64,000 nucleotides of DNA. It comes from JAFGAS01 sp963809875 (GTDB lineage: Bacteria > Desulfobacterota > Zymogenia > Zymogenales > Zymogenaceae). A program made the position numbers and the translations under genes. The stretch is from NCBI GenBank assembly GCA_963809875.1, contig CAWELC010000007.1, positions 558,001 through 622,000 of the forward strand. Direction: 5' to 3'. This document shows positions 55,066 to 64,000 of the stretch, piece by piece. The notes below the pieces were generated by a model. It saw nothing but the letters and a program-made list of their open reading frames with translations. It was not told the DNA's origin and made no database searches. How positions within the stretch are numbered: the stretch's first letter is position 1; every line of letters begins with the position of its first letter.

Positions 55066-55692
55066 GTTTCCCCGGCGCGACATGGAGGGGGTGATGTTAT
55101 ACTGTTGGGTAAGGACATGATACGCGTGCGAGGTGTATTGATGCCCTTGGTCACTGTGGAGGATCAGTCCATCAGTGACCTTTTCTTTGTCCTGGGCCAG
55201 CTTGCAGGGTTCGGGTGACCAAGCGCGACCGAGTTGGAGAGGCTCAGCGCATGGGCCACGATAAAACCGCCAAACAGGTCTTTGATGGTGGACAGGTAAG
55301 CCCAGCCCTGCTGGGTGGCGATGTAGGTGACATCCGTGACCCACTTCTGATTGGGCCGGGTGGCGGCAAAATCGCGGTTGAGCACGTTCTCGTAGCGGTG
55401 GTAGGTCTCCAACTGGCTCATTTTGGTGTACGACTTTGCGCCGGCGGGCCACCGAATGGATGCCCAGTCGGTTCATCAGCCGCAAAACGGCCTTGTGATT
55501 GATCGATCACCGCCCGCTTCTGGCGCAACCACAGCCCGATCCGCCGGTAGCCATAGCGTCTTTTTGGAGGCCGCATAGGCTTCCTCGATCCAGCTGCTTG
55601 CGCTCGGCGTCCGGATCGGGCTGATCCATCCGTTTGCGCCAGGCATAGTAGGCAGCTCGCGAGATCCCGAAGAAGGCACACATCTCATTCAC
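55066..55692 (-). pseudogene. IS3-family transposase (OrfB) remnant
   Basis: Fragments in three frames: CAFFGISRAAYYAWRKRMDQ; RRYGYRRIGLWLRQKRA and RLMNRLGIHSVARRRK; then ATRPNQKWVTDVTYIATQQG, WAYLSTIKDLFGG, LHSDQGHQYTSHAYHVLTQQ and SMSRRGN. The first two acidic residues of the DDE site are present (WVTDVTYI and LHSDQG). The sequence breaks off just after SMSRRGN, before the Glu-containing end of the family. No OrfA or clear terminal inverted repeats are visible. It is a decayed and truncated copy, with some frame breaks possibly due to sequencing. Confidence 0.85.
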
Positions 55693-55764
55693 GGGTAGCT
55701 TCCTCGGTAGTGTTCAAGATCCGAGGTGTTTCAATTTACTGCCTAACGATCCAACGAACGAACT

Positions 55765-56987
55765 TTACTGGGGCACCTCACCCAGGGTGACCTGGACGCT
55801 CGCTTCCTGGTCTCCGCGCAAGATATTCAGCGTGACGGTGTCGCCCGGCTTGTGCCGGTTCAGCATCATCGCCAGGTCAGATTCCTCCTTCAGGGGCTGC
55901 CCGTCGATCGCCGTGATCACGTCGTTCTCCTGCAGCCCGGCCTGGTCCGCCGGCGACCCGGGAACCACCTGCCCGACCAGCACGCCCTGGGTCTGCTTGA
56001 TCCCCAGCTGGGCAGCGACCGCCGGGTTGAGCGGTTCATAGCGGACGCCCAGGTAGGGATGCACGACCCGCCCGGTGGACACGATCTGGTCCGCGATCGG
56101 TTTTGCGGTCGCCATGGCGATGGCGAACCCGATCCCCTGGGCCGGCACGCCCGGCTCGGCCTGCCCGGCGACCAGGGTATTGATCCCGATCACCTGCCCG
56201 GCCAGGTTGACCAGCGCCCCGCCGGAATTCCCCGGGTTGATCGCCGCGTCGGTCTGGATCAGGTCAAATAAGAAGGGCCCAGATTCGCCGCTCGAGCCGC
56301 CCGGCTCCTGTACCGAGCGTCCCAGCGCGCTGACCACGCCGGCGCTCACCGTCGGCCCGCCCGGCAGGGCCAGCGCATTGCCGATGGCCACCATCCAGTC
56401 CCCCACCTGCAGCTGGTTCGAATCGCCCAGCTCGGCGACCGGCAGGTTATCCCCGCTGATCTGGATCACCGCCAGGTCGGTCTGCGGGTCCGCCCCGATC
56501 AGTTTGGCCGGGAACGAGCGCCCATCCGGCAGCGAGGCCTGCAGCCGTTCGGCCCCCTCGATCACGTGGTTGTTGGTGATGATGTGGCCCTGCTGTCGTA
56601 AATCACCCCGGAACCGACCCCGGCCGGTACGGTAAACGGCTGGTTGAAGTTGCCAACCTGCACCTGCAGGTTGGTGATCTGCACGACCGCTGGTTTCACC
56701 CGGCTGGCGACCTCGCGGACGGAGGTGATGAAGTTGCCGCCGGTGACGGGGACGGCGGCGGGAGCGGTCGGCGCTGCGACCGCGCTGGTCCCCACAGCCG
56801 CCGGGGATGGCCCGGCCGCCGGCACCCCGGCGCTGGTCGGGATCGCGGTCGGCAAGTTGGTGTTATTGGTGGATGGGCGCGCCGTTGGTACGGCGCTGTT
56901 TGACGTACTGAAACTGCAGGCTAACATGGAAAGGATCAAGACCAGACCCGCTGCGGCCCCGGTCCATGGTTTTTTACCGGTGAACAT
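55765..56987 (-). CDS. HtrA/DegP-like serine protease with PDZ domain (frameshifted)
   Basis: An exported S1C protease of about 407 residues. A lipoprotein-type signal (LVLILSMLACSFS) is followed by a Pro/Thr/Ala linker. The trypsin-like domain begins TSVREVASRVKPAVVQITN, with catalytic His in HIITNNHVIEGAERL, Asp in ADPQTDLAVIQI and Ser in DAAINPGNSGGALVNLAGQV. A single C-terminal PDZ domain has TQGVLVGQVVPGSPADQAGL and NDVITAIDGQPL. The first and main parts are in different frames, with the shift near 56592. It degrades damaged envelope proteins. Confidence 0.9.
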
Positions 56988-57347
56988 GGTCCTCCTAAAA
57001 TCGTACCGCTATTCTTTATGGCTGTTGTGACAGGGAAGCGAAACGGGCGGGACTCCAGCCCTGGTCTGGCCAGCTTTCGAGTTCTACTTCCCCACTTACT
57101 TTTTTTATAGCACGTTTCCTGGGCGGAGGGTATGGGGAGTATCCCGCCCGGGAAACCTATTAAGAACTTTATCCACTAAGAACACGAAGTAAATGCGAAA
57201 TCTACGTGATCAACTATTTATATGTCATTGGGAATCGTGGATCCCCTTTTGGTGTTGTGAGCGTGCTGCACGCTCACACACTAAAATCGGTATTTCCTAC
57301 CCCGGTCCCAATGAGCCATTTATATATTTCTTCGTGATCTTCGTGGA
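56988..57347. other. Gene-free spacer
   Basis: I see no gene, RNA or strong repeat here. A short GTGAGCGTGCTGCACGCTCAC palindrome-like stretch (57256-57276) is the only structure noted. Confidence 0.4.
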
Positions 57348-58597
57348 TCAGTTTTTTTCCGCCGGGATGGTGAAGACAAAACGCGAGCCCTTTCCCGGCT
57401 CGCTCTCCACCCAGATTTGCCCGCCGTGCGCCTCGACGATCCCCCGGGCGATCGCCAGCCCCAGGCCCGCGCCTCCCGTGGCCCGGTTGCGCGACTTCTC
57501 GCCCCGGTAGAACTGGTCGAACACGTGCGGCAGGTCCTCCGGCTGGATCCCCTCGCCGGAATCGGCCACCTCGACGCGCACCTCTCCCCCTTCCCGCCCG
57601 GCGTGGATCTCGACCCAGCCGCCGGGGGGCGTATGGCGCAGGGCGTTCCCGACCAGGTTGGACAGCACCCGGCCGATCTGCTGGGCGTCCATCACCACCG
57701 GGTCGGTGCCTGCCTCCACCCGGCCCTCCAGCCGGACCCCGTGCTGCGCGGCGACCGCCGAGAAGCTCTCGATCGTATCCGAGACCAGGTCGGCGATCGC
57801 GTTTGGTCGCCGCTCCAGCCGCAGCCCGCCGGCGTCCATCTGGGCCATCTCGAACAGGTCGTCGATCAGCTGGGACAGGGACCGCACGTCCTGCTGCGCG
57901 GTGCGCAGGTAGCGCTCCGCCGTCGCCGGGTCTTCCACCATCCCGTCGCCAGCGCCTCGAGGATGGCGCGGATGGAGGTCAGCGGCGTGCGCAGGTCGTG
58001 CCCGACCCAGGCGATCAGGTCGCGGCGCAGGGTATCCAGCTCTTTCTGCTTCTTCTCGGCCGCCTGCAGCTGGCCCGCCATCTCGTTGAACGCCAGCCCC
58101 AGCCGGGCCATCTCATCCTGCCCTCCCGCCGGCACGCGCGCGTCCAGGCGGCCCTGGGCGATCGCCTGGGCGGCGTCCTCCAGCTGGCAGATGCGGTCTG
58201 TCAGCGCGGCGGATAAAAAGTAGCCCAGCGACATGGCGATCCCGGTGGCAAATACCAGCAGCACCGTCGCCAGGAGCAGGTCGTGCTCGCTGGCAAACAT
58301 CATCCGCGCGATCGACCAGACATTGAGGAAGACCAGCAGTCCCGAGAGCGCATACCCGCCCATCAGCGTCCAGCGCAGGCTGGGCGTCCGGCTGATCCAG
58401 CCCATGCGGTAGGCAGCATACGCGGCGACCACCGAGACCAGCGCGGTCGCCGCCATCATGGCGGTCATCGCCGAGAAATCGCGCAGCGGCGGGCGCATCA
58501 GCAGGTAGAACAGCCCCAGCGCCGCCGCAAACGCCAGCACCACCCCGAGCAGGAAGCGCGCCAGGCTCACCCCGGCCGGTTTTTGGATGGATTCCAT
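57348..58597 (-). CDS. Membrane sensor histidine kinase (frameshifted)
   Basis: A sensor kinase of about 416 residues. Four membrane segments occupy the N-terminus, for example LARFLLGVVLAFAAALGLFY and LLATVLLVFATGIAMSLGYF. A HAMP-like linker (LEDAAQAIAQGRLDARVPAG) is followed by the dimerisation domain with His in AWVGHDLRTPLTSIRAILEA. The ATPase domain, in the other frame after about 57945, has LVGNALRHTPPGGWVEIHAG, VADSGEGIQPEDLPHVFDQF and GAGLGLAIARGIVEAHGG. Start ATG 58597 overlaps the end of the response regulator gene, its cognate partner. No extracytoplasmic sensor domain is evident, so it may sense membrane state. Confidence 0.9.
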
Positions 58598-58605
58598 CGC
58601 CCCTC

Positions 58606-59298
58606 TCACAGTTCAAGCTTGTAGCCCACCCCCCACACCGTCAGCAGGTGGCGCGGGTTGGCGGGATCGTCTTCGATTTTCTCGCGCAGCCGGCGGATGT
58701 GCACCGTGACCGTGCCCGGGTCGATGTACTCGGCCAGCCCCCAGACGCGCTCGAGCAGCTGGTCGCGGGTGAACACCTGGCGGGGATGGCGGGCCAGCAG
58801 CCACAGCAGGTCGAACTCCTTGGCGGTCAGCGTCCGTTCTTCGCCGCCGACGGCGACCAGCCGCGTGCGCGGGTCGATGCGCAGGTCGCCCAGGTCCAGG
58901 GGCGCCTCAGCCCCCAGGTCCTGGGCGCCCCCGCGTGCCCGGCGCAGCACCGCCCGCACCCGGCTGACCAGCTCCTGCGGGCTGAACGGCTTGATCACGT
59001 AATCGTCCGCGCCCATCTCCAGCCCGGCGATCCGGTCGGTCTCTTCCTTGCGGGCGGTCAGCAGGATGATGGGCACGTCGCTGCGCTCGCGCAGCCGGCG
59101 GATGATCTCCCACCCATCCGCCCCCGGCAGCATCAGGTCCAGGACGACCAGCATGGGGAGCTGCCGCTCCAGCGCTTCGAGCGCCGCCTTTCCATCCCGG
59201 ACGACGCTCACCGCATAGCCGGCCCGCCGCAGGTACAGGCTGACCACCTCGCCCACGCTGGGCTCATCTTCCACCACCAGGATCTGATTCTCATTCAT
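58606..59298 (-). CDS. OmpR/PhoB-type response regulator
   Basis: A 230-residue regulator. The receiver has ILVVEDEPSVGEVVSLYL (acidic pocket), phosphoacceptor Asp in LVVLDLMLPGADGWEIIR, Thr in ILLTARKEETDRI and Lys in DDYVIKPFSPQEL. The winged-helix output domain has LTAKEFDLLWLLARHPRQVF, TRDQLLERVWG and TVTVHIRRLREKIEDDPANP. It lies directly upstream of the sensor kinase on the same strand (stop at 58606), so the pair is a two-component operon. The next genes upstream on this strand, msrQ and msrP, are candidate targets by position only. Confidence 0.95.
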   Translation of the reverse strand: MNENQILVVEDEPSVGEVVSLYLRRAGYAVSVVRDGKAALEALERQLPMLVVLDLMLPGADGWEIIRRLRERSDVPIILLTARKEETDRIAGLEMGADDYVIKPFSPQELVSRVRAVLRRARGGAQDLGAEAPLDLGDLRIDPRTRLVAVGGEERTLTAKEFDLLWLLARHPRQVFTRDQLLERVWGLAEYIDPGTVTVHIRRLREKIEDDPANPRHLLTVWGVGYKLEL

Positions 59299-59385
59299 CT
59301 AGCAATTCATCCCATCCACCAAGGACACGAAACCAATCAATCCACTAAACACACAAAGAAAGGTGGCAAAAAACCAACGGCAACC

Positions 59386-60159
59386 TCACCTCTGCATAGA
59401 AATTATTTCTTCTTTGTCTTTTTCCTTTGATCCCATCAGGACCTTACCTTCATAAACTTCGTGGACCGGTTTTTCCCTCCGCAGCCCTCCGCGGCTATCC
59501 GTGCTCGTCCGTGTCCCACTTAATCTTGCGTTTACGATCGCCCGCCGCACCGGTGGGATCCGCACGACAAAGAGCAGGATCAGGATCGCGCCGTACAGCA
59601 GCACCCGGCGGACGTCGCCGTGGAACTGCAGCACGTTCCCCTTCACCACCCAGGCGAAATGGACGATCACCAGCCCGCCGGCCAGGTATACCAGCCGGTG
59701 CAGCCGGATCCAGTTCTTGCCCATCCGCTTCATCCACCAGCGGAAGGAGGTCACCGCCAGCGGCAGCAGCGCCAGGAACGCGCCCATCCCGACGAAGATA
59801 TAGCGCTTTTCGAGCAGCGTCTGGCCGATCAGGCTCCAATCCAGCCCGTAGTCGACCCAGACGAACAGGGTCAGGTGGATGCCGGCATACATAAAGGCGT
59901 ACAGCCCCAGCGCCCGGCGGCGCTTGATCGCCTGCGACGCAAAGCCGCCGAACAGGATGTTGAGCGGGGTGCAGGCCAGCGACAGCAGCAGGAGGGTCAG
60001 CGCGATCAGCCCGGTGCGCTGCTCCGCCGCCTGGATCGGGTTGACCGTCAGGTTGTCCGTATAATAATCCCAGACCAGGACGGCCAGCGGGGCCAGCGCG
60101 CCGATATGCGTGCCGATCCGCAGGAAGCGCGGGAACCACTTTTTGAAACCGGTTCTCAT
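59386..60159 (-). CDS. msrQ: MsrQ-type heme-binding membrane subunit
   Basis: MsrQ (formerly YedZ) passes electrons from the quinone pool or flavin to periplasmic MsrP for repair of methionine sulfoxide. About 205 residues are recognisably MsrQ. Helices include TGLIALTLLLLSLACTPLNI and GMGAFLALLPLAVTSFRWWM, and there is a His pair in WIRLHRLVYLAGGLVIVHFA. RALGLYAFMYAGIHLTLF carries another His. The final 50 residues (SGTRTSTDSRGGLRREKPVH onward) are encoded by a CACGGA-family intergenic repeat, so the native C-terminus has probably been extended. It lies 6 bp after msrP on the same strand. Confidence 0.85.
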   Translation of the reverse strand: MRTGFKKWFPRFLRIGTHIGALAPLAVLVWDYYTDNLTVNPIQAAEQRTGLIALTLLLLSLACTPLNILFGGFASQAIKRRRALGLYAFMYAGIHLTLFVWVDYGLDWSLIGQTLLEKRYIFVGMGAFLALLPLAVTSFRWWMKRMGKNWIRLHRLVYLAGGLVIVHFAWVVKGNVLQFHGDVRRVLLYGAILILLFVVRIPPVRRAIVNARLSGTRTSTDSRGGLRREKPVHEVYEGKVLMGSKEKDKEEIISMQR

Positions 60160-60165
60160 GAGGCC

Positions 60166-61133
60166 TCAATAGTTTGCGCGCAGGTCCATCCCGGCGTACA
60201 GCCCGGCGACCTGCTCGCCGTACCCGTTGAACGGGAGCGTCTTGCGCCGGCCGGTCTCGCCGATCCGCCGCTCGGTCGACTGCGACCAGCGCGGGTGCGG
60301 CACGTCCGGGTTGACGTTGGAGTAGAAGCCGTACTCGTCCGGAGCGATCATGTGCCAGAAGTTATTCGGCTGGTCGGCCACCAGCTCGATCTTCACCAGC
60401 GACTTGGCCGACTTGAACCCGTACTTCCACGGCACCGCCAGGCGGATGGGCGCGCCATCCTGCGGGGGAAGCGGCTTCCCGTATAAACCGGTCACCAGCA
60501 GCGCCAGGTCGTTCATGGCTTCGTCCAGGCGGAGCCCCTCGATGTACGGCCAGGGGTAAAAGTTGTCTTTCAGCCCGGGCATCTGGTCCGACTCGGGGAT
60601 GGTCATGAACTGCACGTATTTGGCGTCCCCGGTCGGCTCGACCGCCTTGAGCAGTTTGGCCAGGGGAAAGCCCGTCCAGGGGATGACCAGGGACCAGCCT
60701 TCCACGCAGCGCAGCCGGTAGACCCGCTCTTCGGGGGAGAACTTCTTCTCCAGGTCTTCGATCCCGAACGTCTGCGGCTTTTGGACCAGGCCGCTCACCT
60801 CCACCGTCCAGGGGGAGGTTTAAAGCCCTCGGCCAGCTGGGAGACCAGCTCTTTATCATCGGTAAACTCGTAATAGTTGTTGTAATGGGTGATGTCCTGG
60901 TAGGTGTTGGCCGGGTCGCCCAGTTCGTCGGTCAGGGCTTTCACCGGCGCCTGCGTACCGGCCGGAGCCGCTTGACCCGCCGGGGTCACAGCCTGGCGTG
61001 GGGCGCAGGCTGCCAGCAGACCGGCGACCCCGGCGACGCCGGCCGCCTTGATAAAGTTCCGCCGCGAAAAATACAGTCCCTCGGGGGTAATCTCGGAGGA
61101 CGGAATGCCAGATTTAAAGGATTTCTTTCCCAT
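60166..61133 (-). CDS. msrP: MsrP-type periplasmic methionine-sulfoxide reductase, Mo-containing (frameshifted)
   Basis: About 322 residues. A Tat signal with SRRNFIKAAGVAGVAGLLAA exports the folded molybdoenzyme. The Mo-ligating Cys is in ERVYRLRCVEGWSLVIPWTG. Other family blocks are NFYPWPYIEGLRLDEAMNDL, GAPIRLAVPWKYGFKSAKSL and RWSQSTERRIGETGRRKTLP. The N-terminal part ends in TYQDITHYNNYYEF; the frame shifts near 60825 and resumes as MEVSGLVQKPQTFGIEDLEK. Start ATG 61133. With msrQ just downstream this forms the MsrPQ envelope-protein repair system. Confidence 0.92.
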
Positions 61134-61310
61134 ACTCCCTCTCGTTCTCATTCATCACGGATCTTAAATACTTCTCATCCGCAAATTTCGCTAATTCTGT
61201 CAAGATAATAAAATTTTTTATATATAGTTTATCCTATTTATGCTTGTTTTCACTCTTTATCTTATCTCCAGTTTTTCTTTGCGCCTTCGCGTCCTTCGCG
61301 GTTCGGTTTT

Positions 61311-61954
61311 TTACCCGGTTTCAGCCAGAAGCGCCCGGATGGCAGCCTCGGTCTCCTCGTACGCCCCTTCGCCGACGTGCACGTAGCGGATGTGCCCGCG
61401 CTTGTCGATCAGGTAGGCCGCCGGCCAGTAATGGTTGTTGTAAGCCTCCCAGGTCTTCCCGTCGTTATCCTGCGCCACCGGGTAGGGCACGTCCAGCCGG
61501 CGGATGGCCTCCTTGAGGTTGTCCAGCTCCTGCTCGTAGCTGAACTCGGGGAAATGATTGCCGATGACCACCAGCCCCTGGCCGGCGTACTTCTCGTGCC
61601 AGCCGCGCAGCGCGGGGATGACGTGCTGGCAGTTGATGCAGCCGAACGTCCACATGTCCAGCAGGACAACCTTTCCGCGCAGGTCGGCCAGGCGCAGCGG
61701 CCCATCCGTGTTCAGCCAGACCGTGTTTTCCAGCTCGGGCGCCGGCCCCAGGTCGGGGTACTCGGAAGCCTCGGAGGCTTCGAGGCCTCGGAGGCCGGGA
61801 CGCCGGTCGGAGCGGCCGTCTCCTGAGGGGCGGCCGGGGACGCGTCCGTCCGGGCAGGCATGCTCTCTCCGGGAGCCTTGGCCGCCGCGGGAGCGCACCC
61901 GGCCACCAGCATCCCGGCGGCTGTCACCAGCCCGCAAATTTTCTTCCAGGTCAT
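61311..61954 (-). CDS. TlpA-like thioredoxin-fold lipoprotein (frameshifted)
   Basis: About 214 residues. A lipoprotein signal (GLVTAAGMLVAGCAP) and a Pro/Ala/Thr-rich linker occupy the first 65 residues. The frame shifts near 61770. The thioredoxin-like domain has LRLADLRGKVVLLDMWTFGC followed by INCQHVIPALRGWHEKYAGQ, where the active site is Cys-Ile-Asn-Cys. The cis-Pro region reads NNHYWPAAYLIDKRGHIRYV and the protein ends in HVGEGAYEETEAAIRALLAE. This is the DipZ/ResA-like type that reduces disulfides outside the membrane. It is upstream of msrP on the same strand but 178 bp apart. Confidence 0.88.
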
Positions 61955-61969
61955 TCGTTTCTCCTACTT

Positions 61970-62086
61970 CTGTAGCGTTGAAGCCCCTGTGCTAGGCTTG
62001 CACTGCGAAGCGTCATCCGTCGCCAGCACCGTGTGGGCGTCTGATGGAGCTGATCACAGTGGACGGCCACAAGGGCCTGAGCTACA
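61970..62086. mobile_element. Element with TGAGCTACA end, copy 2
   Basis: A second, diverged copy of the 98-bp element at 44054. The right end GGACGGCCACAAGGGCCTGA (with GCTACA after it) and the inner GTGTGGGCGTC are conserved. The left end (TGTAGCGTTGAAGCCCCT) has drifted. Confidence 0.6.
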
Positions 62087-62208
62087 AAACTTCGGAAGCT
62101 CTTCCAACATCCTATCCGATAACCCTTACAGCCAAAGGAAGAAATAATTACAAAATCCTTACGGCCAAGGCAAGCCGTAAGGATGGTATTTAGTCCTCTG
62201 ACCCCAGT

Positions 62209-63333
62209 CTATTTCAGCAAGCCGTCGAAAAACGCGATCGTCCGGTTCATCGTCAGCGTGAATTGATTCCCCAGGTTGTGGTCGTCGCCCTCATAGGTAA
62301 ACAGCTCGACGGATCCCCCGGCAGCCTGGATTTCCTCCGCCAGCTGCACCGAAAACTCGGACGGCACCTCGCTGTCCGCCAGGCTGTGGTGCAGCTGCAC
62401 CGGGCCGGAGAGGTCCGCCAGGAAGGCATTCGAGGAGACCGAGTTCCAGAAGTCCGGGTTTTGATCGGGCGTGCCGTAGCGCTCGACCCACTCGGTGCGC
62501 CAGCGGCGGGTCCCTGGGGCGGGGGTCGGGGTCGGACCGCGCCGCCGCCAGCGGTAATACATGTCGGAATACGAGCCCACCACCCCGGCCCAGATCACCC
62601 CGGCTTTGATCTCCCGCGAGATGACCATCGCTCGCAGCGTCAGAAAGCCGCCCATCGAATGCCCCCACATCCCGATCTTCTGCGGGTTTACCTGGGGGAA
62701 ACGCTGCAGCGCCGCCACCGCGTTGAGCACGTCATCCGTGTAGCCGGGGTCGCCGTAGGCGCCGGCCGCGATGCCCTCCGAGCGGTCGTGGCCCCGGTAG
62801 TCGATCCGGAAGACGATGTACCCGGCCCGCGCCAGCCGGTCCACGTAGGCGATATAGCGCTCGGTCGTCCGGTACACCCTCGGCGGGATAAACCCGTGGT
62901 TGAAGACGATCGCCGGCCAGCCGCCCTCCGGCATGTCCCCATTGGGGACGGTCAGCAGCCCGTAGATCTTCAGCCCGTCCGACAGGTACGAGGCATAATA
63001 GCGCCGGTAGGTCGCCCCGGGGTCCAGCTCGTCTTCGAGGACGATGTCGCTCCCCGGGTAAGTCCGCGCTCGCATCGCCTGGATCGCCATGGGGAACGGG
63101 GTCGGCGTGGGCGTGACGGTCGCGGTTGGGACCTGCGTCGCGGTCGCGGTGGGATCAGGCAGGGTTGAGGTCGCGACCAGAGTCGGGGTTGATACCGGCG
63201 GCGCGGGTGTTTCCACCTGGACGACCGGCGGGGCCGTGGTTGGCTCGGGCGCGTGGCCCGGACCCGGGGCCGCGACCGCGCACCCGCTGATGAGCAGGGC
63301 AAGCAGAGCAAAGAACAGGACAGACCGGCGCAT
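62209..63333 (-). CDS. Alpha/beta-hydrolase lipoprotein, S9 dipeptidyl-peptidase-like
   Basis: A 374-residue lipoprotein from ATG 63333, with GGAGG upstream. The signal ends LLISGCAVA, followed by a Pro/Thr-rich linker of about 60 residues (TATATQVPTATVTPTPTPFP). The hydrolase domain has VFNHGFIPP as a possible oxyanion region, IDYRGHDRSEG, the nucleophile elbow KIGMWGHSMGGFLTLRAM, Asp in SLADSEVP and His in YEGDDHNLGNQ. The order and spacing match S9-type prolyl-oligopeptidase/esterase relatives. The substrate is unknown. Confidence 0.87.
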   Translation of the reverse strand: MRRSVLFFALLALLISGCAVAAPGPGHAPEPTTAPPVVQVETPAPPVSTPTLVATSTLPDPTATATQVPTATVTPTPTPFPMAIQAMRARTYPGSDIVLEDELDPGATYRRYYASYLSDGLKIYGLLTVPNGDMPEGGWPAIVFNHGFIPPRVYRTTERYIAYVDRLARAGYIVFRIDYRGHDRSEGIAAGAYGDPGYTDDVLNAVAALQRFPQVNPQKIGMWGHSMGGFLTLRAMVISREIKAGVIWAGVVGSYSDMYYRWRRRGPTPTPAPGTRRWRTEWVERYGTPDQNPDFWNSVSSNAFLADLSGPVQLHHSLADSEVPSEFSVQLAEEIQAAGGSVELFTYEGDDHNLGNQFTLTMNRTIAFFDGLLK

Positions 63334-63457
63334 GGACAATGCCTCCACTAAGTTCCCTAATATTACCGGTTTTGCCGGTTCAGGGCAAATCGTTCACCCC
63401 ACCGGGTTCAATGATGCGATTTTCCGTCTCAATTTTGGGGATCGCGCCGTGCATCGT

Positions 63458-63718
63458 AGGGGCGGGTCTGAGACCCGCCCCTGCAACCGCCTTATGGGTC
63501 AATCCGGCACCCGGTGGGCTCCTGTAGGGGCGACCCGTGGGTCGCCCCTACGGAAGAGATGACGAAGGGCCGGTGTGAGCAGTGAAGATGCCCGTCCAGA
63601 GGGCATTTGCTGGTAAGGGCGGGTCGGAGACCCGCCCCTACAAAGGATGGATGGAGGAGAGAACAGGGCGGTCCTAGCATTGGAGACCGGGTTGGTTTAC
63701 GCCCCTCCACCCACCTTA
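63458..63718. repeat. Cluster of palindromic intergenic repeats
   Basis: Three hairpins lie in 260 bp: AGGGGCGGGTCT/AGACCCGCCCCT (63458-63482), GTAGGGGCGACCC with its complement (63524-63551), and AGGGCGGGTC/GACCCGCCC (63615-63640). One end of the 159-bp element, ACGCCCCTCCACCCACC, lies near 63699-63715. No gene is seen in 63349-63760. Confidence 0.75.
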
Positions 63719-63760
63719 CGCTTCTCAAATGCTATAATTCGGATATAAGGAATAGATATT

Positions 63761-64000
63761 ATGCAAATATTAACCGAACAGCAAGAAAATCTTCTCCGAG
63801 ACGAGCGCAAGATCCTCAACGATTTGCGCGTCGCCCTCGTCCAGTTTGGCGCCCTGCCCGAGGACAGCGACACCCTGGGCAGCTCGATCGAGCAGCTGGA
63901 CCAGCTCTTCCTGCTGGTGGTGGTCGGCGAGTTCAACGCGGGAAAGAGCGCCTTTATCAACGCCCTGCTCGGGCAGCGGCTGCTCACCGAAGGCGTCACC
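63761..64000 (+). CDS. Dynamin-like GTPase, N-terminal fragment
   Basis: The first 80 codons of a gene that runs off the right edge. It starts MQILTEQQENLLRDERKILN and includes a P-loop in VVVGEFNAGKSAFINALLGQ, followed by LLTEGVT where the switch I Thr is expected. GEFNxGKSxxINAL is characteristic of bacterial dynamin-like and related large GTPases, which act at membranes. A TATAAT box lies at 63733-63738; no good -35 is visible. The rest of the protein is outside the window. Confidence 0.85.
   Translation, partial: MQILTEQQENLLRDERKILNDLRVALVQFGALPEDSDTLGSSIEQLDQLFLLVVVGEFNAGKSAFINALLGQRLLTEGVT

Overview
The window is best read as two pieces of different origin, joined somewhere between about 24.54 and 24.72 kb. 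Positions 1 to about 24.5 kb look like a near-origin chromosomal segment from a deltaproteobacterial (Desulfobacterota-type) organism. The order rpmH, rnpA, yidC, khpB/jag, mnmE, two parS sites, parA, parB, bactofilin, then atpF'-F-H-A-G-D-C is the arrangement known from that group. The remainder looks like a Chloroflexota (Anaerolineae-type) accessory region. It holds lipoproteins with Pro/Thr/Ala-rich linkers, a YVTN beta-propeller lipoprotein, NarL- and OmpR-type two-component systems, MttB-like and isoprenylcysteine-methyltransferase-like genes, and many palindromic intergenic repeats. A metagenome-assembled scaffold is the simplest explanation. The taxonomic calls rest on gene order and general family knowledge, not on any search.

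Layout of part A. A partial CoA-transferase gene (minus) is followed by an exported protein, a tandem-PurS/PurL fusion and purQ. The ribosomal protein L34/RNase P/YidC/KhpB/MnmE block comes next, then ParABS with bactofilin, then the F1 and stator genes of ATP synthase, which have a clear promoter and terminator. atpB and atpE are absent here. After this come a TetR regulator with a possible operator, a small membrane protein, and an SOS-type cluster (dinB, a small partner protein, lexA) among dispersed repeats. The part ends in a truncated radical-SAM gene at the junction.

Layout of part B (minus unless noted). queA carries a 37-bp palindromic insertion and is followed by an SDR. A NarL-type histidine kinase/regulator pair follows, then a beta-propeller/cupredoxin lipoprotein divergent from an ECF sigma/anti-sigma pair (plus). 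Next are an SDR, a Tat-exported GH76 enzyme (plus), an ABC-2 exporter, nagA (plus), a degenerate C39-like protein, an orphan xanthine-dehydrogenase-type large subunit (plus), and an MttB-family methyltransferase with a membrane methyltransferase (plus). A probable flavin/heme electron-transfer operon (PepSY protein, linker protein, ApbE, FRD cytochrome) follows. After it come an M48 protease, a TetR with a textbook promoter/operator and its methyltransferase target (plus), an acyltransferase (plus), a cysteine desulfurase with a membrane thioredoxin-fold protein, an IS3 remnant, HtrA, an OmpR-type two-component pair, MsrPQ, a TlpA-like thioredoxin, an alpha/beta hydrolase and the start of a dynamin-like GTPase (plus).

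Sequence quality differs between the parts. The first 20 kb reads cleanly. From about 20.3 kb onward, and throughout part B, many otherwise convincing genes are broken by single-base frameshifts, which fits consensus indel errors better than mass pseudogenisation. I give the reconstructed gene span and the approximate shift position in each case. The recurring functional theme of part B is extracytoplasmic redox: MsrPQ, TlpA-like and DsbA-like thioredoxins, ApbE with an FRD cytochrome, and a cupredoxin.
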